DNA from: an uncultured Flavobacterium sp.
GTDB taxonomy: Bacteria; Bacteroidota; Bacteroidia; Flavobacteriales; Flavobacteriaceae
Reading direction: 5' to 3'
Assembly: GCF_951805225.1 (NCBI RefSeq)
Contig: NZ_OX638201.1
Span: 1,674,001 to 1,738,000 of the forward strand
DNA: 64,000 bases
Part shown: piece after piece, positions 27,384 to 36,395 of the stretch
Position numbering within the stretch: the stretch's first letter is position 1
How the letters are laid out: each line of letters starts with the position of its first letter
The notes under the pieces: generated by a model
The model's input: the letters and a program-made list of their open reading frames with translations, nothing else
Database searches by the model: none
Told to the model about the DNA's origin: nothing
Program-made: the position numbers and the translations under genes

Positions 27384-28721
27384 TTAATTCTCACTATAAA
27401 TACTAACTATTTTTAGCATAATGTAAATTTCAAGTTTACAATTAATAACTTCTTTTAGTTCATCTATAGCGTTTTGATCGTCTTCTTCCTCTAAATATAA
27501 GTTCATTTTTTTGATTAAATTCAGATAAGTTTCTGGTGTTTTTAGTTCTTCTAAAAGTATTTCGTCAACTTCATCTAATTCAAAAGGAGCTGAATCAATA
27601 TTTTTTTTATCTATTTCAAGGACTTTAACTTCTTCCTTTTCGACAGTTTTAAATCCTGGTAACAAAACAATTTTAAAGTCAGTTTCTTTATCCAAATAAT
27701 CGTGATAAACTTGATTCAAACCAACATTATTAAGATCTCTCTTTAATAAAAAATCTGAAATCGAAAACTCATTTTTGATCAATTCTAACTCGAATTCTTT
27801 AAGGAAATCCTGTACAATTTCTTCATTTAAGGAATGTTTCTTTTCCTTATTATTTTCATCTTTATTCAGAAATTGCATTAATTTAGAATTATAATCAGGA
27901 TAAAACCTCATTACATATCTTTCCAGCGCTTCACATACTTCTGGGTTTCTTTTAAAATTTCCTAGTAAATGCAAATAGGTCCTTTGATGCGGAACATGGT
28001 GAAAATCACCAAATCCCGGATAGGAATCATCTGTCCAGATTTCTGAAAACAAATATTCGATAGGAATATTATCCATTTCAATCATTTTGTAAAAAAGAAC
28101 CTGCTCAAAAAAAATATTAAAATTGGACAAATTAATATTGCTCCAGATTGGCTTGTTTTTTTCAACAAATTCAAAAGCTTTTTTGGCGTATTCTTTATAA
28201 AATGCAACATTTACTCCTCCTGTAATGCCCATGTTAGCACTTAGATTAGAAATATTCTTTTCGAAAAACTGAATTTCCCGAGGTTTATATTCCAGAAAAG
28301 GAGCAATATTTGTCCACATAAGAGAATGATAATTTGTGGTTTTCTCCATATTCTGAGCGATCAGATTTGCCGTGTCAAAACTATTAGGAAATTTATCCCA
28401 GATAAAAACATCGCCATCAACATGCAGAAATGGTTCTTCCTGCATTGAATACACTTTTATCTTGGCTAAAGCCCAAAGATCAGCAGGATAATGATTAAGT
28501 TCATTCAAAACAACATGAACTTTTGTATAAGGCAAAGCAAGTTTATTAATTAGTATTTCATAACCAAAATCATCCGTATAAAGTTCGACCTTATCATAAT
28601 ACTTAACCAAATGATTTACGCTGAGTATCCATCCCAACCAATGAGATTTTGAATCGTACCAACCGTAATTTCCATCTATTTTATTTTGATTTCCGGACCA
28701 GAAACTTTGTATAATTTTCAT
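27384..28721 (-). CDS. glycosyltransferase-like protein at the end of the lanthipeptide operon
   Basis: A 445-residue cytoplasmic protein. The N-terminal half resembles GT-A-type glycosyltransferases: MKIIQSFWSGNQ at the start, and EEPFLHVDGDVFIWDKFP near residue 95 contains a DxD-like metal/nucleotide-sugar motif. I associate the start with the family DUF6734, from memory. The C-terminal 80 residues are acidic and helical. It is 36 bp downstream of the HlyD-type gene in the same direction, with no terminator in between. The position suggests a role in the peptide pathway, possibly glycosylation, but this is inference. Confidence 0.65.
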   Translation of the reverse strand: MKIIQSFWSGNQNKIDGNYGWYDSKSHWLGWILSVNHLVKYYDKVELYTDDFGYEILINKLALPYTKVHVVLNELNHYPADLWALAKIKVYSMQEEPFLHVDGDVFIWDKFPNSFDTANLIAQNMEKTTNYHSLMWTNIAPFLEYKPREIQFFEKNISNLSANMGITGGVNVAFYKEYAKKAFEFVEKNKPIWSNINLSNFNIFFEQVLFYKMIEMDNIPIEYLFSEIWTDDSYPGFGDFHHVPHQRTYLHLLGNFKRNPEVCEALERYVMRFYPDYNSKLMQFLNKDENNKEKKHSLNEEIVQDFLKEFELELIKNEFSISDFLLKRDLNNVGLNQVYHDYLDKETDFKIVLLPGFKTVEKEEVKVLEIDKKNIDSAPFELDEVDEILLEELKTPETYLNLIKKMNLYLEEEDDQNAIDELKEVINCKLEIYIMLKIVSIYSEN

Positions 28722-28757
28722 TTAATGCAAATAATTCTTAGTTATTAAATCCAGATC

Positions 28758-30047
28758 TTAAACCTGTTCAAAAATGCTCTTGAACTGATACAGAATTCTT
28801 TCGATAAGTCTCAAATCTTCGGTTACGATTTCAGCGCTTCCTTTCATTTCCTGTTGAAATACAATTTGCTTTTTATAAGAAGTTTGAAGTCCGTTTGGAA
28901 GTGCAACGTCAAGAAGTATATTTCCGTCTTTGTCCGGAACCAAAGAAATGTTTCTGATTTTCCCTCTTAAAACACCAAATTCTCTGTCAGGGAAATTCGC
29001 CAATCTGATATTTACCTTTTGACCAACTTTTATTTTTCCTGAATTCAACGCCGGTGCTTTCACTTTTCCAACAAAACCATTTCTGGCATCGGGAATTATA
29101 GAAAAAACATTATCGCCAACATTTATCGTTTGATTCTCTGTCCAAACCTGCAAAAACGTAACAACACCGCTTACAGATGTTTTTAGCGTATAGGCCATTT
29201 CCCAGTCTTTTATCACTTTTTTGAGCTGATAAAACGATTGTGCCATATTGCGTCCCAGATTAACTTCTTCTTTGGTGCTGTTTATCTGCGAACTCTGACT
29301 TGATTTTGTATTATCGATCAAAGTGGATTTTAATTGCGAAATCGACGACAACAAGCTTCTATAACTCTTCTGAGCCTGCAAGTAAGTCAGTTTCTTGGCT
29401 TCCATTTCCTGTGCCGAAATAATACCTTTATTGAAAAGGGTTTCAAATCGTGCAATTTCATTTTTCTGAAGCTGTAATTCGCTCTCGTTTATCACTTTTT
29501 GCTGTTGCAGAATTTCCAGTCTTTCCTTTATCTGAACTTTCTCTGAAATCTGTGCTCTGTTCTCGACTTCAAAAGGCTGTAAATCTTCATTTAATTGTTC
29601 GGCCTGATAATCTTTTTGGAAAACTGCAAATGCGCTTTCTATCTCTCCCAACTGTGCATTTTTAAGCAATGCAAACGGAAATGCTTTTTTTGAATCGTTG
29701 ACATTGTATTTATCAACGATACTTTTTAATAAAAAAACATCTTTATAATTGGCCGTGTTTTCGATTATCGCCAATGTGGTATTTTTAGCAACTATGGCTT
29801 TATCCTGAACCAAAATAGCTTCAATTCGCCCCGATGATTTTGAGACGATTTTCTCTGGCGGAATATTGGTTGTGATTATGATTTCGGTATTTACAACGTC
29901 CGGATATTTAATGAACCAGGACACAAAAAACAGCAAAAATATAATGGCAAATATCACAACAGTTCCCCAGCGTATCATCCAATGTGGAACTTTGGTGAGA
30001 ATGTCCTGTACTTCTTCACTTCTTAATTCAAATGTATCTTCTGCCAT
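28758..30047 (-). CDS. HlyD-family membrane fusion/adaptor protein
   Basis: A 429-residue periplasmic adaptor. A short cytoplasmic N-terminus (LTKVPHWMIRWG) precedes one membrane helix (about residues 31-46), a lipoyl-like half (SGRIEAILVQDKAIVAKNTTLAIIE), a long coiled coil (about 120-270) and the second lipoyl/beta-barrel half (LKTSVSGVVTFLQVWTENQTINVGDNVFSIIP). It links the C39 ABC exporter, whose gene ends 3 bp upstream, to an outer-membrane channel. No TolC-like gene lies in the window. Confidence 0.92.
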   Translation of the reverse strand: MAEDTFELRSEEVQDILTKVPHWMIRWGTVVIFAIIFLLFFVSWFIKYPDVVNTEIIITTNIPPEKIVSKSSGRIEAILVQDKAIVAKNTTLAIIENTANYKDVFLLKSIVDKYNVNDSKKAFPFALLKNAQLGEIESAFAVFQKDYQAEQLNEDLQPFEVENRAQISEKVQIKERLEILQQQKVINESELQLQKNEIARFETLFNKGIISAQEMEAKKLTYLQAQKSYRSLLSSISQLKSTLIDNTKSSQSSQINSTKEEVNLGRNMAQSFYQLKKVIKDWEMAYTLKTSVSGVVTFLQVWTENQTINVGDNVFSIIPDARNGFVGKVKAPALNSGKIKVGQKVNIRLANFPDREFGVLRGKIRNISLVPDKDGNILLDVALPNGLQTSYKKQIVFQQEMKGSAEIVTEDLRLIERILYQFKSIFEQV

Positions 30048-30050
30048 GTT

Positions 30051-32243
30051 TTAATTTCCTAATTGTAATTGATTGCGAACCAATTCAAAATAATTTCCTT
30101 TTTGTTGTACTAATGCCGAGTGTGATCCTATTTCGATAATTTTTCCTTTATCCAAAACCACAATCTGATCTGCGTTCATAACCGTGCTTAAACGGTGTGC
30201 GATTACTACGACGGTTTTTTCTTTGAAGAAAATATCGAGTTTTCGCATAATTTCTTTCTCATTATTGGCATCTAATGCTGATGTTGCTTCGTCAAAGAAT
30301 AATATTTCAGGGTTTTTGTAAACCGCTCTTGCAATCAGTAATCGCTGTTTTTGTCCGGTACTCATTCCGGTTCCTTCTGAACCAATTTTTGTATTATAAC
30401 CCAGTGGTAAACTCGAGATATATTCTTTTATATTGGCTACATCTGCGGCATATATCAAGCGTTCTTTATCGACTTTATCTACTCCAATGGCGATATTATT
30501 GGCGATGGTATCATTAAAAATAAAACCTTCCTGCATTACAGCGCCAATATTGGATCTCCAGGCTTTTTGCGAAATATTTCTCAACTGTGAATTCCCAATA
30601 TTGATTTCCCCTTTTTCGGGTTCGTAGAATTTAAGAAGCAATTTCATTAGAGTGGTTTTTCCGCTTCCGCTAACACCAACTATTGCCGTTACTTTATTGG
30701 CTGGTATTTTAAGGGTCAGATCATCCAAAACCGGAATATCAGATCCTAAATAACGATACGAAAGGTTTTTTATCTCAATATCTGAATCATATGGAACTTC
30801 GTGGGTTTGATGTTCCTCCTGGTCGGTTTCATCTTCTTTTTCGTGAATTTCAGACAACCTTGCCAAAGAGATTTTTGCATCCTGAAGTTCTCTCACAAAT
30901 TCGATAAGCTGAGTGATTGGCCCGTTTAAACTTCCAACAATTGAGCTGATCGCCAACATCATTCCCAGAGTTATCGATCCGTCAATTACTAGTTTTGTAG
31001 ATAAGAATATGATAAAAATATTCTTCAATTCGTTGATTACTGAGGAACCAATGGTTTGGGTTTGTTCCAAAATCAATCCTTTTATCGAAACTCTAAAAAG
31101 TCTTGCCTGAACATATTCCCAACCCCAGCGTTTTTGTTTTTCGGCGTTGTGGAGTTTGATTTCCTGCATTCCGTTGATAAGTTCCATCACTTTGCTCTGT
31201 TCTTGCGAAACTTCGGCAAAACGTTTATAATCCAGTACTTCTCGACGTTTTAAAAACAGGGTAATCCATCCGAAGTAAAAGATACTTCCGACAAAAAACA
31301 CAAAGAAAATCTGCAGGTTAAAGTAAGCCAAAACACCTCCCATAACAAACATATTGATCACAGAAAACAAAACGCTTATAGACGAAGTGGTCAGAATTTT
31401 TTCGATTCTTCGGTGATCGTTAATACGCTGCATGATATCTCCGGTCATTCTCACATCAAAGAACGAAATAGGAAGATTCATTAATTTTATAAAGAAATCT
31501 GAAATCAGCGAAATGTTGATTCTGGTCGAAAGATGCAATAATATCCAGCTTCTGATAAGCTCTAAACCAATTCTTCCGGCAAAAAGAAATAATTGCGCAA
31601 AAAGAATTAAATAAATAAAATGTATATTCTGATTCTGAATCCCAATATCTACGATACTTTGGGTCAAAAACGGAAAAATTAGCTGCAGCAAACTACTGGC
31701 AAATAATCCGATGCTTAACTGAATCAGAAACGATTTGTATCTCAGAACATATTGAGACAATAATCTGAATCCTAACCCTTTATTTTCTTCTTTATCAAAT
31801 TCTGATTGATAAAATTTTGGCGTTGCTTCCAGTAAAAGTGCTATTCCTTCTTCTGTAGTTTCATCAGCGTTATTACCGATCCAAAGCTTAAGAAAGTATT
31901 CTTTATCGTGTTCGATTAAACCAAAAGCCGGATCAGATACAAAATACTTTCCTTTCTTTATTTTATAAAGCACTACATAATGGTAGTTGTTCCAATGCAA
32001 AACACATGGCAAAGGAACCTCTTCCAGTTTCTCCAGACTTAATTTTGCTCCTAATGTTCTAAAGCCAATTTTCTCAGCAGCGTCACTTAAAAAAAGCAAG
32101 TTACTTCCCTCACGAGTTGTTTCGCTAATGTCTCTTAATTCCTGAATATTGATTGTTTTACCGTAATGTTTTGCAATTATTTTTAAACATGTTGGACCGC
32201 AATCTTTGAAATCAGCTTGTATATAATTCGTGAATTGTTTCAA
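30051..32243 (-). CDS. C39 peptidase-containing ABC exporter (LanT-type)
   Basis: A 730-residue bifunctional transporter. The N-terminal C39 protease (residues 1-140) has a visible triad: Cys15 in FKDCGPTCLK, His88 in HWNNYHYVV and Asp104 in VSDPAFG. It cleaves leaders after a double Gly. A six-helix membrane domain follows (about 165-450), then an ATPase with Walker A GVSGSGKTT, signature MSTGQKQR (a variant of LSGGQ) and Walker B ILFFDEATSALD. It should remove the leaders of the 14 precursors and export the cores. It lies between the dehydratase and adaptor genes. Confidence 0.95.
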   Translation of the reverse strand: MKQFTNYIQADFKDCGPTCLKIIAKHYGKTINIQELRDISETTREGSNLLFLSDAAEKIGFRTLGAKLSLEKLEEVPLPCVLHWNNYHYVVLYKIKKGKYFVSDPAFGLIEHDKEYFLKLWIGNNADETTEEGIALLLEATPKFYQSEFDKEENKGLGFRLLSQYVLRYKSFLIQLSIGLFASSLLQLIFPFLTQSIVDIGIQNQNIHFIYLILFAQLFLFAGRIGLELIRSWILLHLSTRINISLISDFFIKLMNLPISFFDVRMTGDIMQRINDHRRIEKILTTSSISVLFSVINMFVMGGVLAYFNLQIFFVFFVGSIFYFGWITLFLKRREVLDYKRFAEVSQEQSKVMELINGMQEIKLHNAEKQKRWGWEYVQARLFRVSIKGLILEQTQTIGSSVINELKNIFIIFLSTKLVIDGSITLGMMLAISSIVGSLNGPITQLIEFVRELQDAKISLARLSEIHEKEDETDQEEHQTHEVPYDSDIEIKNLSYRYLGSDIPVLDDLTLKIPANKVTAIVGVSGSGKTTLMKLLLKFYEPEKGEINIGNSQLRNISQKAWRSNIGAVMQEGFIFNDTIANNIAIGVDKVDKERLIYAADVANIKEYISSLPLGYNTKIGSEGTGMSTGQKQRLLIARAVYKNPEILFFDEATSALDANNEKEIMRKLDIFFKEKTVVVIAHRLSTVMNADQIVVLDKGKIIEIGSHSALVQQKGNYFELVRNQLQLGN

Positions 32244-32283
32244 TTTTTTATTCTATTTTAATCGGCATTATTTTATTCTAAAT

Positions 32284-35136
32284 CTATTTTTTATGCTTAA
32301 GCTGATTCAAATAACATTTTGTTAAATAATACATTTTGAATTCATTAAATCTTTGTTGCTCATTAAAGTGCCTGTTCATACTCATGTGTATTAACAACCA
32401 AGTATATGATGATAAATTTACTTTGGCAGTTGAATTGAATTTTTGAGTAAACTCATTTTTCAATACTTCATTATCAAGAAAATTATCATATTCATAACCT
32501 TCTATTTCAAATTTTAAAGCGGCATAATCTTTATTAAAATCTTTTCTTAACAGAGCAGTAAGTTCAAACTCTTTGGAGTAATTTTTTATAGCATTTTCGC
32601 AATTATTAATCATTCCATCCAAATCATATCCTAAGAAAGTCAGGTAATTTTTGATTTTCAAAATGGCAATCATCTCAATAGTTTTTTCATCTAAATCATT
32701 GTTCACGATATTAGTTAGAAAATCTCTACTGTCAAGATCAAAAAGAATCTCTGAAAACTCCATCATTTCGGCACCTCCGTATCTGTCAATTTCCTGATCG
32801 TAAGGTAAAATATGGTATTTACTAATGATATTTCTCACTTTAAGCTGATGAACTGCATTAATAATATCTTGCTTATTATCTATAGATTTAGTTTTAAATC
32901 TCAATCGTAAATGTCTATCTGGATTAGCATAATTAACAAAGAAAAATTGATCTGCTTTGTTTTCTAAAATAATTTGATTGTAAACTACTTTAAAAATCTC
33001 AGAATCTGCGTAACTATTGCAAAATAATTCTAAATACAACCAATCAGAAACTACTGCCGTATTATGAGATTCTGTAACAGTAATATTCATCTTACTGTAA
33101 TCAAGACTAGGTCTTTTGTAGTGCGGATTTTTTACGCTCACAATTAATTCATGGGCAAAATTTTCGTTACCACGTTTTATTTCCGGATCAAAACTATGAT
33201 ATAAAAATTCTGCGATATAAATCTGTTTCGTACTTTTTACTTTATCATATAGTAAAGCAACATGTTCTTCATTTTCAGAATCCAAAATAACTTGTCTTTG
33301 TCTTTCTGTAATAACTAACTTTTTTGAAAATGAATACTCTTCTATTTTCCCAAATAAATATTCACGGAATTCTTTTAGATTTTTACTCGTGTCAACTAAT
33401 AATATCTGTGCAGGACCAACTAGAATTCCTTTTTCCAAGTAAACTCTTGGAACATAAGGCAAGCGTTGTTTATATGCGTTAAAATTAAAATTAACTGCAT
33501 ACAACTCCTGATTGTAATATTCGAAATCACATAAGAAATTATAAACATCTGATTCTAAAAGCTTTTGATTGATGGCTGAAACTTTTTTAGGCAAAACCTG
33601 TTTTTTATGTTCTTTTGATACCAAAGAAAAAGTATTTTGATATAAATGAACATAAATATCAGACAACAAAACCGGATTATTCTCGGCATTATAAGCTGTA
33701 TTTATTGGTAAACTATAACTATAGCGTTGTTCTGTAGAAGCAACGTTTATACTTCTTAAACTACCAACACAACTTATATCAGCAATAATTTTGTCTTTAT
33801 GGACTTCTTTTTCATAATTAATAATATCCTGACAAGCATCGTGAGCGATATCACTAAAACGCGAAATAATATTTAAAGACGACGGATCACCCATTCCATG
33901 AACATACATAACCGGCTCACCGGTTTTTTTGCAGGTTAATGTTTCTATCATTAAATTAAATGTAGAAGGAAGTTTGTTTGCTTTAATATCAATATTCTCA
34001 TCAGAAGGCATGTTCAAAAAAAGCTCACTATCTGATGATGTCAAAATTTTCATCACGATATCCTGATGTAATTTTAACTCATTTTCTGTTTTAATATCGC
34101 TATAGCTAATTCCTGAATATGGATTAAAAATAGTATTTAAGGGTATAAAACCTTCATTATATTCACCTCTGACTTTATTAATAAACTTTTCTAAATGATT
34201 GTTTATAGCAGTTGTTTGAGAATTATAATGTACAGCAAAGTCAATATATTTTTTTACTTTTTCCTGGATATCAATACTAAGAGTTCCTTTTCCTATATCA
34301 AAAGAATTGATGGCATAGAAATCTTTAGGATTATTTTTGTCTTCAAAGAGAGCGTCCTGCTCTTTTATATAAGCTTGGATAAAATCTTCGGTATCTTTTT
34401 TATTTTCTAATAAGTGTTCTTTTTTAGCAACTAATGATGACAAATAAGGTAAAAACGGATTGTACAGTTTATTGGTATAAGCATCAAATAAAAATGTTTC
34501 GATGATAAGTCCGGTTTCAATTGTTTCTAATAAAAACTCTTCTACCTCACTTCTTTCAAATCCTTGCTCAATAAGATCTTCAATTACTAATTCTATCTTT
34601 TTTCCATCTTTAAACTGACTTAATAACCATTGCAAATCTTCATCGACATCAATTTCTGTGTAACTTATGCCTATTTTGTCTCTAACCTGATTCTTTGATT
34701 TGTAGAAAGCTAATTTTTCATCACTTAAATAATGGATTGAAGGATTGGAACAGTACGTTAAATTGTGCCAATCATTGGCAATACTTTCATTAATTTTTGA
34801 GGATAAGAATAAGTTATCATACTTAACCATTAAACGTAAAGTCTCTGATTTAGGAATATCTGTTGTAGTATCCCAATGCAATACTCCAACACTATTGAAA
34901 ACACCAAAAGGTGTAGGATTAAAATGCGCTCTTGTAAAATAATTGGCCAAAGAACCCTGAGTTTTTTCAGATTTACTTTTTTTTACATCATTATACAAAC
35001 TGTTTGAAGCGGTTAAAACACAGAGTTTAAATAATTCATTTTTTTCAAAAAAATCAACTAAATCATTTTTATTCGCATCATATGATTGAACTGAAAAATT
35101 AGTTACTCGCTTAACTATGGTATCAAAAAAAATCAT
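32284..35136 (-). CDS. lanB: LanB-type lanthipeptide dehydratase, full length
   Basis: A 950-residue class I lanthipeptide dehydratase with both domains in one chain. The glutamylation domain occupies roughly residues 1-600, beginning with FTRAHFNPTPFGVFNSVGVL, the family's conserved RxxPTPFG-type segment. The C-terminal elimination (SpaB_C/thiopeptide-type) domain begins near 690 with VVSDWLYLELFCNS and includes RHLRLRFK and the hallmark DRYGGAEMMEFSE near 780. It uses glutamyl-tRNA to dehydrate Ser/Thr of the cores. This differs from the split LanB of pinensins of Chitinophaga. It is 51 bp downstream of the cyclase gene. Confidence 0.93.
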   Translation of the reverse strand: MIFFDTIVKRVTNFSVQSYDANKNDLVDFFEKNELFKLCVLTASNSLYNDVKKSKSEKTQGSLANYFTRAHFNPTPFGVFNSVGVLHWDTTTDIPKSETLRLMVKYDNLFLSSKINESIANDWHNLTYCSNPSIHYLSDEKLAFYKSKNQVRDKIGISYTEIDVDEDLQWLLSQFKDGKKIELVIEDLIEQGFERSEVEEFLLETIETGLIIETFLFDAYTNKLYNPFLPYLSSLVAKKEHLLENKKDTEDFIQAYIKEQDALFEDKNNPKDFYAINSFDIGKGTLSIDIQEKVKKYIDFAVHYNSQTTAINNHLEKFINKVRGEYNEGFIPLNTIFNPYSGISYSDIKTENELKLHQDIVMKILTSSDSELFLNMPSDENIDIKANKLPSTFNLMIETLTCKKTGEPVMYVHGMGDPSSLNIISRFSDIAHDACQDIINYEKEVHKDKIIADISCVGSLRSINVASTEQRYSYSLPINTAYNAENNPVLLSDIYVHLYQNTFSLVSKEHKKQVLPKKVSAINQKLLESDVYNFLCDFEYYNQELYAVNFNFNAYKQRLPYVPRVYLEKGILVGPAQILLVDTSKNLKEFREYLFGKIEEYSFSKKLVITERQRQVILDSENEEHVALLYDKVKSTKQIYIAEFLYHSFDPEIKRGNENFAHELIVSVKNPHYKRPSLDYSKMNITVTESHNTAVVSDWLYLELFCNSYADSEIFKVVYNQIILENKADQFFFVNYANPDRHLRLRFKTKSIDNKQDIINAVHQLKVRNIISKYHILPYDQEIDRYGGAEMMEFSEILFDLDSRDFLTNIVNNDLDEKTIEMIAILKIKNYLTFLGYDLDGMINNCENAIKNYSKEFELTALLRKDFNKDYAALKFEIEGYEYDNFLDNEVLKNEFTQKFNSTAKVNLSSYTWLLIHMSMNRHFNEQQRFNEFKMYYLTKCYLNQLKHKK

Positions 35137-35187
35137 TCTTATATAGTTTTTTATTAGTAAAGGAAAATTATAGTTGTCAGATTATGT

Positions 35188-36354
35188 TTAATGTAAATTA
35201 AACATCTCTAACCAATTGGTGCTTATTTTATCTTCGACGGTCAATAGTGTTAACCCTAATCCTACGGCGCCCACAAGCAAATTCATCTCTGGAAAATATT
35301 TTTCTTCGCGATTGCTGTACCAAGGATATTCTTCAAAATTGCTGGTTTGCTCTTTTAGGATTTCAAACCAATAATCGATTTTTTGACTGTAATCAATGTT
35401 GTACTTTTTTTGCGCGAGATAAAACTGAATTAAAACACCTGAAGAGCCATGACAAAAGCCAAAATCATTAATATAAGAATTTTTAAAATCCAGCGAAACG
35501 CTATGATTCATTAATTCTATGGCTTCATTTATTAAAGAATCGTCATCAAGAAAAACACCGGTATTATATAATGCATTTGAAACTCCCAAATCGCCTTGAC
35601 ACCAAGAAAGTCTCGACGGAATAAAATTCTTTGACGTCAAAGAATAGACATTGGCGTAATATTGGTTACTGCGATCGTCAAATCCTTTATATGAAAAAAG
35701 GAATTCTCTACAGGTTCTTAAAGCTTTTTTAATTTCTGTGTCTGATGTTGGGAAATGTTTATGGAAATAAAGTAAAAAATTTAAATATCCTGCAACACCA
35801 TGTGCCAGGCCTAAAGAATAATAATCTCCTCTATTTTCATCATTTTTGATAAGAACATTTTTAAAATCCACATTAATTTTATGAATTAAATCTTTGGCAA
35901 AAGTGTTCAAAATAGCAGCTATCTTATCGTCTTTGCTTATTTTATATCTTTCTATAAAATACATTGAAATTCCTATAGCTTCATGCATAAAATCAAATCC
36001 GTTATTACTGCATAACAGTTCAAACTCTTCAATTAAAATCTGATCTATAGTTTCAAAGTATTCCAGATCAATATCAATACTTTTATTTTTTAGTCGTAAT
36101 AAAATTAATCCGTATCCGGCAACGCCAGTACAAAGAGTCATAGAATCTTGTTTTGTCTCAATCACTTCATTGACTTTCTCTATAACTTCGAGTAACTTGT
36201 TTTCATATTCTTCAATAGGATATGCTTCAAAAAGAGAATCATAAAAAAGAATAAGTCCGGATAATCCAACGTATAAACCTATATTATCTGTATCTTTTTT
36301 TATAAAATCGTCCCAAATATTTTTTTCAATTTTAAGTAATTTTTCGTCTTGCAT
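35188..36354 (-). CDS. lanC: LanC-type lanthionine cyclase
   Basis: A 388-residue LanC-like protein with internal GLxG/HG repeats (TGVAGYG, LAHGVAGY, CHGSSGV, VGAVGLG), the signature of the alpha/alpha toroid. The zinc ligands are visible: Cys252 in SWCQGDLG and Cys301-His302 in FGFCHGSSG; His185 in LAHGVAG matches the active-site His of NisC. It adds Cys thiols to dehydrated residues to form (methyl)lanthionines. Length matches the family (about 400). It is translated 41 bp after the S41 protease gene. Confidence 0.93.
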   Translation of the reverse strand: MQDEKLLKIEKNIWDDFIKKDTDNIGLYVGLSGLILFYDSLFEAYPIEEYENKLLEVIEKVNEVIETKQDSMTLCTGVAGYGLILLRLKNKSIDIDLEYFETIDQILIEEFELLCSNNGFDFMHEAIGISMYFIERYKISKDDKIAAILNTFAKDLIHKINVDFKNVLIKNDENRGDYYSLGLAHGVAGYLNFLLYFHKHFPTSDTEIKKALRTCREFLFSYKGFDDRSNQYYANVYSLTSKNFIPSRLSWCQGDLGVSNALYNTGVFLDDDSLINEAIELMNHSVSLDFKNSYINDFGFCHGSSGVLIQFYLAQKKYNIDYSQKIDYWFEILKEQTSNFEEYPWYSNREEKYFPEMNLLVGAVGLGLTLLTVEDKISTNWLEMFNLH

Positions 36355-36395
36355 TTTAAAATAATAAACTTTTTAAATTCGTTAATTCCAATAAA

